Origin: Rhabditoides inermis
Taxonomy: Eukaryota; Nematoda; Chromadorea; Rhabditida; Rhabditidae
Direction of reading: 5' to 3'
Assembly: GCA_963966185.1 (NCBI GenBank)
Contig: CAWZYM010000250.1
Location: 62,001 to 126,000, forward strand
Length of the DNA stretch: 64,000 nt
Both the position numbers and the translations under genes were made by a program. The notes beneath the pieces were generated by a model that saw only the letters and a list, made by a program, of their open reading frames with translations, did no database searches and was not told the origin of the DNA. Position 1 is the stretch's first letter. Each line of letters begins with the position of its first letter. Shown here piece by piece: positions 47,901 to 58,726 of the stretch.

Positions 47901-50900
47901 ACGGAACAGCGGCAGCAGGCTTCAGAGGAGTGGCAGCCTTGACAGGAGCTTCCTTTTTCGGAGTAGTCGGTTTCGTCTCCTTGGCAGTCAGCAAGTCGGA
48001 GGACGGAACAGCGGCAGCAGGCTTCAGAGGAGTTGTAGCCTTGACAGGAGCTTCTTTTCTCGGAATAGTCGGTTTCGTCTCCTTGGCAGTGATCATATCG
48101 GAAGACGGAACAGCGGCAGCAGGCTTCAGAGGAGTGGCAGCCTTGACAGGAGCTTCTTTCGTCGGAGTAGTCGATTTCGTCTCCTTGGCAGTCAGCAAGT
48201 CCGAGGACGGAACAGCGGCAGCAGGCTTCAGAGGAGTGGCAGCCTTGACAGAAGCTTCCTTTTTCGGAGTAGTCGGTTTCGTCTCCTTGGCAGTCAGCAA
48301 GTCGGAGGACGGAACAGCGGCAGCAGGCTTCAGAGGAGTGGCAGCCTTGACAGAAGTTTCTTTCGTCGGAGTAGTCGATTTCGTCTCTTTGGCAGTCAGC
48401 AAGTCCGAGGACGGAACAGCGGCAGCAGGCTTCAGAGGAGTGGCAGCCTTGATAGGAGCTTCTTTTCTCGGAGTAGTCGGTTTCGTCTCCTTGGCAGTGA
48501 TCATATCGGAAGACGGAACAGCGGCAGCAGGCTTCAGAGGAGTGGCAGCCTTGACAGGAGCTTCTTTCGTCGGAGTAGTCGATTCCGTCTCCTTGGCAGT
48601 CAGCAAGTCCGAGGACGGAACAGCGGCAGCAGGCTTCAGAGGAGTGGCAGCCTTGATAGGAGCTTCCGTCTTCGGAGTGATCGGTTTCGTCTCCTTGGCA
48701 GTCAGCAAGTCCGAGGACGGAACAGCGGCAGCAGGCTTCAGAGGAGTGGCAGCCTTGACAAAAGCTTCCTTTTTCGGAGTAGTCGGTTTCGTCTCCTTGG
48801 CAGTCAGCAAGTCGGAGGACGGAACAGCGGCAGCAGGCTTCAGAGGAGTGGCAGCCTTGACAGGAGTTTCTTTCGTCGGAGTAGTCGATTTCGTCTCCTT
48901 GGCAGTCAGCAAGTCCGAGGACGGAACAGCGGCAGCAGGCTTCAGAGGAGTGGCAGCCTTGACAGAAGCTTCCTTTTTCGGAGTAGTCGGTTTCGTCTCC
49001 TTGGCAGTGATCATATCGGAAGACGGAACAGCGGCAGCAGGCTTCAGAGGAGTGGCAGCCTTGATAGGAGGTTCCGTCTTCGGAGTGATCGGTTTCGTCT
49101 CCTTGGCAGTCAGCAAGTCCGAGGACGGAACAGCGGCAGCAGGCTTCAGAGGAGTGGCAGCCTTGACAGAAGTTTCTTTCGTCGGAGTAGTCGATTTCGT
49201 CTCCTTGGCAGTCAGCAAGTCCAAGGACGGAACAGCGGCAGCAGGCTTCAGAGGAGTGGCAGCCTTGATAGGAGCTTCTTTTCTCGGAGTAGTCGGTTTC
49301 GTCTCCTTGGCAGTGATCATATCGGAAGACGGAACAGCGGCAGCAGGCTTCAGAGGAGTGGCAGCCTTGACAGGAGTTTCTTTCGTCGGAGTAGTCGATT
49401 TCGTCTCCTTGGCAGTCAGCAAGTCCAAGGACGGAACAGCGGCAGCAGGCTTCAGAGGAGTGGCAGCCTTGATAGGAGCTTCTTTTCTCGGAGTAGTCGG
49501 TTTCGTCTCCTTGGCAGTGATCATATCGGAAGACGGAACAGCGGCAGCAGGCTTCAGAGGAGTGGCAGCCTTGACAGGAGCTTCTTTCGTCGGAGTAGTC
49601 GATTTCGTCTCCTTTGCAGTCAGCGAGTCGGAGGACGGAATAGCGGCAGCAGGCTTCAGAGGAGTGGCAGCCTTGACAGGAGTTTCTTTCTTCGGAGTGA
49701 TCGGTTTCGTCTCTTTAGCAGTCAGTACGTCGGAGGACGGAACAACAGTGACGGGCCTCACAGGGGTCGTGGAGTTGGCGGTCTTCAAAGGAGTCGTCGC
49801 CTTGATTTCCTTGGCAGATGTGACACCCTTCGTGGGTGCATCGGTGACGGGCTTCACAGGGATCGTGAATTTGGCGGTTTGCACAGGAGTCGTCGCCTTG
49901 ATTTCCTTGGCAGATGTGACACCCTTCGTGGGTGCATCGGTGACGGGCTTCACAGGGATCGTGGATTTGGCGGTTTGCACAGGAGTCGTCGCCTTGATCT
50001 CCTTGGCGGATGTGACACCCTTCGTGGATGCATCGGTGACGGGCTTCACAGGGGTCGTGGAGTTGGCGGTCTTCAAAGGAGTCGTCGCCTTGATCTCCTT
50101 GGCAGATGTGACACCCTTCGTGGGTGCATCGGTGACGGGCTTCACAGGGGTCGTGGAGTTGGCGGTCTTCAAAGGAGTCGTCGCCTTGATCTCCTTGGCA
50201 GATGTGACACCCTTCGTGGGTGCATCGGTGACGGGCTTCACAGGGGTCGTGGAGTTGGCGGTCTTCAAAGGAGTCGTCGCCTTGATCTCCTTGGCAGATG
50301 TGACACCCTTCGTGGGTGCATCGGTGACGGGCTTCACAGGGGTCGTGGAGTTGGCGGTCTTCAAATGAGTCGTCGCCTTGATCTTCTTGGCAGATGTGAC
50401 ACCCTTCGTGGGTGCATCGGTGACGGGCTTCACAGGGGTCGTGGGTTTGGCGGTCTTCACAGGAGTTGTCGCCTTCGCAGAACCGGTCGCCTGTTTCTTT
50501 GGAGTAACAGCACGAACTTCCCTCGCAGTCTTCACATCGTTTGTAGGCACATCTGCGAGCGGCTTCTTCGCAGCACTCTTCACGGGAGTGGCGGCCTTGA
50601 CCTCCCTCGCAGTGACGACATCAGACGACGGGCGGTCCTTGGCAGGCTCCGGCATCACATCCTTCACGAGAACAATTCCACCCTCCTGATTACACGATCA
50701 TTCACAGTCTGAGCCACTACCGTACCTTCTGCTGCTTCTCCTTGAGGGGAGTCCTGGGCGACTTATTCTCTATCACCGTCTCAGACACGGCAGTCGTCGA
50801 CTTGGACACGGCCACGTCAACGTACTCGTACTAGAAGGGAGCGATGAAGACAATGCTACCCATGTGCACGGCACCTGTTCGTTCTCGACCTGCACCATCT

Positions 50901-51860
50901 CGGTTGTGATGGTGGTCTCCTCGCGGACCACGCGCTGTCCGTTGTCGATCGTCTCGCGACGCTCGATGCGGTGCTCCACCAGAACCGGCTCCAGCGTCTG
51001 CGACGTCGTTGTTCTGAAACAAAGTTGTTCTCATGATCAATACATGCCAGATTCTTCTATACTTGTAGACCACTCACTTCTTAGCCTTGTCGTGTTCGGG
51101 GAGGGGAGTCTTGGGGAGGGCGGCGCGCAGAGTGAGCGACGCGCGGTTCAGCTCCTCCCTCGCGTCCTGCGAACTCCCAACCGACGAGTCGCGGCTCTTG
51201 GCCTGCGTGCGCTCCATGCTCTGCAAGATAGTGATGTAACTACAGTATTATGAAATGTTACGGTAAACTACAGTACCCCAGTAACATACTGTACTCGATA
51301 CCCCACGGTACTCAAAAATACCTGGTCGCGTGCGTGGCGGATGTCGGTGGAGACTCGGGTGGGTAGCATCGCGCCCGTCTCCAGATCAACCGCCATATCC
51401 ACGTGCACAGAGTGCGCCGCCGCGTGCTGAAACAGGCATACGGTAGGATACAGTAATCCTGTAAAACGAAATGCTACGAAATGCCTTTGTAAATGAAATA
51501 GTTTTTTTTAAATGCTGTAAACTACAAACTACAGTAATTCTAGGTATACGGTAGGTACCGTACCTGGACAGGCTGGGTGGAGTCGCGCACGGTGCGGGAG
51601 GTGCTGCGGACGCGACGAGTGACGGAGCGGCTGCGGAGGCGGCCTGCAAGAATGGGATGCGGGCAGAGACTGGGAGGGAGACGCACCCCTCGCATCCCGC
51701 TCCTCCACCACGGCAGCAGGCTGGGCGGAGGCAGAGTGGCCGGCGGACGCCGAGGGTTTCCTAGAAAAGCGAGAGTATGGGGGAGGGGGCAGAGAAGAAA
51801 GGGCGGAGAAGCATCGCGACCGCACTTGTTTTCTCCGGGATCGGAGGGGTTGGTAGACAT
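41979..51860 (-). CDS. Giant TP-repeat protein (about 2,916 aa), unrecognised family
   Basis: Twenty minus-strand exons: 51860-51826, 51760-51687, 51643-51564, 51426-51322, 51220-51078, 51013-50875, 50830-50726, 50685-43525, 43481-43422, 43367-43299, 43198-43103, 43061-42992, 42940-42854, 42812-42760, 42716-42591, 42551-42453, 42411-42343, 42299-42228, 42184-42125, 42026-41979. All phases agree. The N-terminus is basic/Ser-rich (SRSVTRRVRSTSRTVRDS), then charged with IERRETIDNGQRVVREETT. The 7,161-bp exon (2,387 residues) holds 7 repeats of 32 and about 58 of 34 residues. The C-terminus has VNMCFRINLRDKADPE and three duplicated small exons (VPSATSQAP, VSSATSLAP, VSSATSLVP). No signal peptide or membrane segment is evident. 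The Lys/Thr/Pro/Ala composition and TPxK motifs suggest a nuclear, chromatin- or microtubule-associated CDK target; that is inference. The first exon follows CTTTCCACAG by 29 bases. Confidence 0.85.
43800..49758 (-). repeat. Tandem array of 102-bp units (34 aa), about 58 copies
   Basis: Unit, read on the minus strand: KPAAAVPSSDSLTAKETKPT then TPKKEAPVKAATPL. The position after SSD varies between SL, LL and MI, and the second half between TPKK, TPTK and TPRK. Copies are nearly identical at DNA level. Longer-period copying is visible, for example a variant with AATAGCGG at 46171, 46681 and 47701 (510 and 1,020 bp apart, 5 and 10 units). Confidence 0.95.
49759..50430 (-). repeat. Tandem array of 96-bp units (32 aa), 7 copies
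   Basis: Unit, minus strand: KPVTDAPTKGVTSAKEIKAT then TPLKTANSTTPV. It is clearly related to the 34-residue unit (KPxxxxPxxxxxTAKExKxTTPxK) and sits just N-terminal to it in the same exon. Confidence 0.95.
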
Positions 51861-52082
51861 GGCTGGTGGTGGGGTGTGCTCTGCGGGAGCTGTGGAAAGG
51901 GAATGACAGTTGCGGGGCGCGGCAGGGAGGGAAGAGACAGAGGACGGCTTGCCAATCACCCCAGACTATTCTAATCGCACGCAGCAGACTTCATTGTGTC
52001 GACGACGCGGTGGGTTCTGTATAGATGCTAGCTGACACGTGCACCATTCAAACATCACGGTCCCGAAATACAGCAAAAAAAC

Positions 52083-52088
52083 TTTATT
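52083..52088 (-). terminator. Poly(A) signal overlapping the sre stop codon
   Basis: AATAAA (52088-52083) contains the TAA stop (52086-52084) of the chemoreceptor gene, so the 3'UTR must be very short. Confidence 0.6.
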
Positions 52089-52803
52089 TCCACATGGCGG
52101 ATAGTGACTTGAAGTGGTTTTCGAGCTCCTTTTCGGTCGCCCTCCGGCGGGCGTCCGCATCGATGCTGCGAGACGCCTCACTCATCCGCACTTTGGCACT
52201 ACAATCGACGTTTGAATACAGTTGTTTTCATCAAAAACAAATACTACATGCACTCACGAGTGTTTGTTTTTATTCCTATTCCCGGCACACAGCCATGGGA
52301 ATAGCGCGTGCACTTGCTTCGAATACACTCTATCCGTATATAGAATAGAGAATGGGATCATTAGCTCGACGACAGATGACAGCTGCAACATAACATTCAC
52401 GTTACTTTGTAACACACACAACGATAGCGGAAGAAAAATCGTTTCACTTCCATATGACATGTGAGTAAGGGTAAAATTCTAACTTACCACGCGAGTGCTG
52501 ATATAAACTATCAAATAGTGTTTGTCAATACAGCGTTCTCGTTCGAATACACGGCTACTGAAAAAAATCTCCCCTTCCCCCCCCCCCCTCTCTTTCTCTT
52601 TCTCTTTTTCTCTCTCTTACTCAATGTAATGATGAGCTATAATGTCGACGACTGATATGATTTGATCGAGGAGTACCACTGGGCCAAGGATGCAACACAC
52701 TCGCATGTTCTCACGCAACTGATATCTGAAAGCAAAATGTGATTGCGTGAAAAATGCGTACAAGTGGAGCTCTCATAATTTTTTCTTTCATTTTAGGACA
52801 AAC

Positions 52804-52844
<41 letters not shown>

Positions 52845-53589
52845 TTTCTTTTAATCTCACCGCTTAGTCAAGAGACTTGTGTGTTTCGATAGATGCCGAT
52901 TCACTGCGTACAAAACGGCAAAGAACTAAAATAGAAGTATGTACGAGAATTTATAGCGAAAACAAACCACTAACACAACACCGCATAGAGGCAGTAAAAT
53001 GTTGGAGAGGTCTGAAACAGGTGTTTTTTTACAAGAAACTCATAAATAACTCACATATGTAAATAAAGACGTCTAAGACCGCAATGAGTATGATTGAGAG
53101 GACTGCGTACCACCACCTCATGTGGTGCTCGTAGTACTTAGAGAACACTGTGGCTAGAATACGTTCACTCAGGCAACATATCAACTGAAAGAAAAACAGG
53201 TTGCAAGTAGTTTAGTAGTTCAGCGTCTTGGTTTACTCTGATAGAGATGTACTCACACTAGTAGTGATGTTATTGTAGCACACAAAGGAAGCACACACGA
53301 AGAAGTAGGTGTACTTGTCAGATATGAGACAATCAAAAATACGCGCCAGGAACTCGAAGATCGCACACGCCTCATAGCTTATGAGGAACATCGTGAAGTA
53401 CATTCTGAAACGCATGCTACAGGTTGCACATGAGTGCGAAGCGTTCGGATTATACCTGAAAAGCGGATGGAAAGTTTTGGACGAGGCTAGGTGTACATGG
53501 ATGACAAGTAGAAAAAGGAGTGCAGATAGGAGGTATACGGTGGCGGATGCGAGGTTGAGGACGTTCTCCGTAGACGCGCTGCACTCCAT
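52084..53589 (-). CDS. Serpentine chemoreceptor, class e (sre)-like GPCR
   Basis: Nine minus-strand exons: 53589-53456, 53404-53257, 53184-53055, 53011-52971, 52925-52861, 52725-52621, 52557-52488, 52382-52258, 52198-52084; 310 residues, frame consistent. Several hydrophobic segments are visible: NLASATVYLLSALLFLLVIH; CASFVCYNNI; WWYAVLSIILIAVLDVFIYI; LSNILLPLCGVVLFFAVLYA. Class signatures: LSERILATVFSKYYEHH (the ER-x-x-AT...YE motif after TM3), RYQLRENMRV before TM6, ELMIPFSIL in TM7 and a charged tail EKELENHFKSLSAMWK. This is the pattern of the nematode Sre chemoreceptors, which act in sensory neurons. Intron 52970-52926 is only 45 nt. The gene appears intact. It lies 224 bp upstream of the repeat-protein ATG on the same strand. 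Confidence 0.85.
52809..52842. repeat. (TA)17 microsatellite in sre intron
   Basis: An uninterrupted TA run of 34 bp within the intron between exons 5 and 6 of the chemoreceptor gene. Confidence 0.95.
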
Positions 53590-54049
53590 CTAAACACATG
53601 CAAAGGATCATTGCAAACGAGAAGGTCGAATCAACAAAATGCATCAGTTGATAGCTGTTTTGAGAAAACGATCATTTTATCTTTGAAACTCGATCATTTT
53701 GTGGTGGCGCGGCACTATCGCCCGGTCGAGGTATTTTTTTATGTTTTCAAAAAGTAAAAACGACAGGGAAAATCGCGTATATGAGATATGACGTGATGCC
53801 AGGCTTGAGTCAATGAATCAAACGTTACTTGGGCTCGAAAACTTTTTGTATTGACTTGTATTTTACATGCACAAGAAAAACTGTGGTTATGAAAAAACAA
53901 TCAATTTATAGCAAATGAATTATATGAGAGCCAAAAACAATACGGAATCGCGTAAAAAGAAAAAAAAGGAGACGGTTAATATGTCATTCACACAGTTGAA
54001 AAGTGGATTTCACAGTACAGTACAGTATTAAAACATTACTTTTAGAAGT
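53590..54049. promoter_or_regulatory. Divergent intergenic region, sre / two-TM gene
   Basis: 460 bp, AT-rich, with CAGTACAGTACAGTA near 54012. The right gene start is preceded by TTACTTTTAG, an acceptor six bases or so before its first ATG. No ORF. Confidence 0.45.
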
Positions 54050-56595
54050 ATGCGTGACGTGATGGCTTCTGAATTAGATCGTCAGATCGAGAAGGCGAGG
54101 CGGGAAAGTCCCGACAACAGCCCTCCAAGCACCGCCCACAGCTGCACCAAGGAAGGTGAGGAGAAAGGGAGAGCGGAGACAGACAGAGAACGCAAGAAGC
54201 CTTGTGCATGCGAAACATTGAAACTGTGAAATGTGCTTTCGCATGTGTCGTTTAGCAAAAACATTCTACTCACATTCTGAATTTGTCAATGTGTTTTTGT
54301 TTTTAAAGATTAATGATGAGAAGTGAAAACTGATCATGAGCGGGAATGGGTGATGTAGCAGTATTTTCGTACTGTAATTAATTAGCATCAGCTACTCTGG
54401 TCACGTTTCAAAAGAAAGTTACTATTTGAAAAACAACTTGAAGGTATTGTACTCTCTGGTTTTCAAAACTGAGTTAGCATCGGAATGTCGAAACACCAAA
54501 AATAGTTGAAAAATGTTAATTAGATTATTTGCCGGAAATACCGGGACATTAGGGAAATATATGACTCATCGTGCGCGTTTCTGCATGTTTCTGTAAATTT
54601 CCCTTTCGAACGATTATATTCATGCGAAAATTTCACAAACTTAGTGAGACCATTCACACAACTTTTCTATAAAAAGTGCATATATATTTATGGCATATTC
54701 TCACATCCTATCGCATTTTGAAAAACAGAGGGTACCTTTAAATAAGGCTAATGTTTGATCATGCACATGTCATCTGCAGAGCGCGGCTCGACCGATTCCA
54801 ACTTCCACTCGACTCTCCTCTGCCTCGCGTCGTTCGGAGCCGCCATCATTGTCGTCCAGACAGTCATCAGGTACGGTAGACGGCAAATACGGTAGAGGTA
54901 CAGTATACTGTATGTAGGAGCAACCCTGTGCTGGGCGCTGGGCTCTCCGTCCTCGCAGCGTTCCTTCTCTACGAATGGAATCGCATACACGGAGGAAAAC
55001 TCACTCGCACTATGGTACTGTACTTTAAACTTTGAAGTCCGGACGAGTCACATTAAACACGCCTAATAAAAACGTTTTGTTGTACGTTGTAGTCATCCGA
55101 AATGAGCGAACAGCTCAAAAAGGCGAGAGACAAAAGGAAATGTTATTTAAATACATGCTAAAACACGTATCGTTAGGTTTGCTGAATACATTTCTGAAGA
55201 GTGATACGTTTCAGCACATCTTCTTCGACGAGCGCGAGTTGCTGGCGTCTTCGGCGCTGTTCGAGTACAATGCCGGACCGGAGATGGAGGGAACCACGCC
55301 CGGTGAGAGAGAGGGAGAGAGCAGAGAGGGAGGGAGAGAGAGAAAAGAGAAAGAAAGAGAAAAAGTACCTGATCGAACATATTCGTCTCTTGAGACTTGA
55401 TGGATAGAAAGGTCTGGAAAAAGACAGATGAAAAAAGAGACCAAATGAAAAAGAGAAAATTAGAGATTAGAGAGTAAGATGTATGTGTCAGGAGATGGGA
55501 AGCCGGAGCGCGACGTCGGTCCGAAGACCATCCTCCAGGCCATATTCTCCAACGACAAACAGATCGAAATGAACAAGGTACTTGTCATGACTTCTTTTCT
55601 CTTTTCGTATTACCATTCACTTTACTCTTTACTGAAACTTGAATCGAACTAAAACGACGGCATTCGAGCGGACAGCGTTCTGTATTAGTACATAACAGCG
55701 TGCTATATAGTACAAAAGTCACTTGATTTGACAGCATTTGCACGAGAGCCAATTTAGAAGATTAGAAGTTTCTAGCGACAGCAAACGGTTCGGTGTACGA
55801 TAACAATCGTCAATTAACAAGAACAACACGCTTCATTTAATCTCCAGTCATTAGGTCATTACGCTTTTGCGTACTCGACTGATTGTGAATGAATAGGAGG
55901 GGAGGTGAGAGTATGCATATAAATATAACTGAATAAAACGAACTTATTATAATAATAATAGGTTCGCACTCAGCTTCAGGATTTTTCGTTAAAAACATTA
56001 TTGTGGATTTTGAACATACCGTATACATTATACACGTATGGATCATACCGTATACATATCAATTTGTGCACGTGCGAAGCTTGGTAAGGCGAACTCGAAC
56101 CTCGCGCCAAATGCTTATCGGAAAGCTGAGCTCTGTGCGCATCTCGTCGGTATGAGTTCGACAGCACATGTCGTTGTAAGGCTGTGGTAACGCTCACGCT
56201 TCACAGACCATGCCATGCTGATTCGATTCCCGCTACGTGCAATAATTTTTGCCAAGTTCTCGAGAGTGAATTTCGACGCATCTTGGTGAATCTAAACGCC
56301 CCTGTGCCTTTAAACCACCCTAATGAAAAGAGTGGAACTCGGGCCCACTATATTACTGTACTGAAAAGTTTTGTCGAAACGATGTAGAAAAAAAGGTAAA
56401 ACGAGAACAGCGCAAAAAAATATAAAATCTTTCCGAAAAAAGATCTGGATTCAGTTCTATCGCGATCTCTACGGAGGCGAGTACGAGAGGGCAAAGAGGC
56501 AGGAGAAGGAAGAGCAGGCGATCGTGAGGACATACCTTTCTTTCTTTCTTTCTTTCTTTCTCTCCTATCCTCTTGCCCTTTTTCTCTCTTTCTCT

Positions 56596-56661
<66 letters not shown>

Positions 56662-56815
56662 CTGTCACCTTATTTCCTCCCTCTCATCCTCTATTCTTCA
56701 TTCGCTCTCTCTATTATTCTCATTACTGCTTTCTGCTCCTGTTTCTACCTTCTATTTTATTATATTCCAGAAGAAGGCTGCAGAGGACAAGGCCAAGGAG
56801 AAGAAGAAGGAATAG
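54050..56815 (+). CDS. Small two-transmembrane protein, unrecognised
   Basis: Exons: 54050-54155, 54780-54870, 54918-55014, 55215-55302, 55492-55577, 56455-56523, 56771-56815; 193 residues, phases consistent. An in-frame ATG at 54062 is an alternative start. The N-terminus is hydrophilic (ASELDRQIEKARRESPDNSP). Two hydrophobic segments follow: STLLCLASFGAAIIVVQTVI and NPVLGAGLSVLAAFLLYEW, separated by about four residues, so a hairpin topology with both ends on one side is likely. The C-terminal half is soluble, with FFDERELLASSALFEYNAG, FYRDLYGGEYERAKRQEKEE and a Lys-rich end EKKKE. A KKxx-like ER-retrieval ending is nearly but not exactly matched. I do not recognise the family. One intron (55578-56454) carries a SINE-like copy; the next (56524-56770) a (CT)n tract. 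Confidence 0.75.
56171..56353 (+). mobile_element. SINE-like tRNA-derived element, copy 2
   Basis: CTGTGGTAACGCTCACGCTT, a B-box-like GATTCGATTCCC, a middle part divergent from copy 1, and the shared tail CACCCTAATGAAAAGAGTGG then CGGGCCCACTATA. In an intron of the two-TM gene. Confidence 0.65.
56600..56653 (+). repeat. (CT)n microsatellite
   Basis: About 26 CT units in the intron before the last exon of the two-TM gene. Confidence 0.95.
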
Positions 56816-58682
56816 CTGCGAAACCCGGCAGACTCACACAATACTCGATAACTCATTCATTGTAGTATAATGAAAAAAAAACATTTTATGACACTTGATG
56901 TGGTTTAGTTCTTACAATGTTATATGATTTTGACTATTAACTTTCTTGTACTTTTTGTTTTCCAAAGGTATGTAGAAACATGGAAAGTACAAACAACAGC
57001 GACAATGAGTCTGTACTATGAGCTATTGCTTTCTGAGCTATTGCCTTCTCGCTGTACAAACACGTCACAAACATTCTTTGGCAGGGATTATATATATATA
57101 TATAATTTAGCTGACACGCCACATATTAACATCGACTACAAAAAATACGGATAAAAAAAAAAGAAGCTCCAGACTAGAGAAAAGCAGACGACTTTCGGTT
57201 GATATACTCATCCCACGGCAACGAAACTTGATTCGCCAAATTGTACGCACTAACATAAACTTGTGAAAAGATCGTTATTGTTGTGTCCGATGACTCACAC
57301 TCGCATAGTGTAGGTGCTTATTTTAAGAGTTTTGATTCAAACAAAATGATAATCAAATCCAAAAGTTGGTTTCATGAGGACGGGCGCAAAGTCGGCTGGT
57401 CCATCCTGGTCGAGATCGAGTCACGGCCGGTTTCCCAGAGCACGCAGCTTCCTCCTCGCACAAAAGATGAATTAGAAAGACCGATGCATTAGAATTACAT
57501 GTCGATAATGATCTATTGATATCCGAACCGCGGTAATTATGAATTAAGTTTCTTTTAACCTTTGCATCAAAATCCTATCTAACTCTTTTTAAGTGAATAT
57601 TGTTTCCGTTGCTGACTTTTTTCTTAAAATGTCGTGAAAACCAAAACAGAGTAAACTCCGAGGAGAGCAAAGTTTGTGAATGTTTTATCATCATACTATG
57701 TTTTGAGAAATTGTTACAAGCTTGCCAGACTATTATTTATTGTTGTTTTTGTGCGGTGCAGACTATGAGGAAGTGGTCTTTTCGAAGCGGTTTCCTGCGA
57801 GGGAGTGTGAGACGCACACGGCATCAATATTTGAAAGAATGCATCTTTTCGCAGCGAGACTGCAAAAGTGTTCGGAAACAAACTTAAACTTCGAACCTTT
57901 TTAAAATCAGAATGTATACGCTTTTGTAGCAAAAGTTGCGTCCTTCGCATTGTTCACTTGATCATTGTGTGTGTGTGTGTTGATGTGGGTGAGCTTTCGG
58001 TAGCGTTCACTCTAAATCAAATTTAATATAAAATTAATTAGTATGTATCAAACTCGGCAATATTGATAAATAAACATTGTAAACAACTAATTCAATCATT
58101 TTATTATTTTCGATTCTCTCTTTCTTTCTCTCTTTCCCTCTCTCTCTCTCTCTCTCTCTCTCCGGAATCGGAAAGTGAATCGAAATAGGCGATCTGTGGG
58201 AACAGCGCCACTCGATCAATCTGAGATGGAGACATCTCACTGCATTCCATTGCAATTGATCCACTGTCACATCACGACCGGTGATCAATTCACTAGTCGC
58301 AACCTTCGCGCACCGTCCCTGTCGCTCGTGCGAATAACAATCTCGGACCATCCATAAATATTCGATTTCAGCACTTTGTTGCCTTGTATTAGTTGCAACC
58401 GAGGCATCTGCACATTTGCTTACATATGAAATTAGTCACTCATCTTTTATAGTTATTCATATTAGTATCGTTTTTTACAGTAGTTTTATCATGATTAATG
58501 AACTTGCTGCCTTTCAGTTAATACGATGACAAAAATGTAGTATATATAAATTATCAATAGTTATTTTCCGTTGAAGAAATTTGATATTTTTCGTACACGT
58601 GTTTTGCATTTTCGACAACAACGGGGTTGCCACCCAGATTGTTTATAGTAGTCTCGCCTCTTGCCCCCCCCCTCTCTCTCTC

Positions 58683-58726
<44 letters not shown>

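Noticed and set aside
43670..50368. A 2,232-codon open frame on the plus strand across the repeat array
   Set aside because: It is the antisense of the 102-bp units. Because the unit length is a multiple of three and the units are near-identical, one stop-free antisense frame stays open throughout. It has no matching flanking exons, whereas the minus frame joins 19 other exons in phase.
52577..52616. Frameshift in the sre gene at the C/CT run
   Set aside because: The run lies within a proper intron (52620-52558) with GTAAGA and TTTTTCAG; the exon frames on both sides agree.
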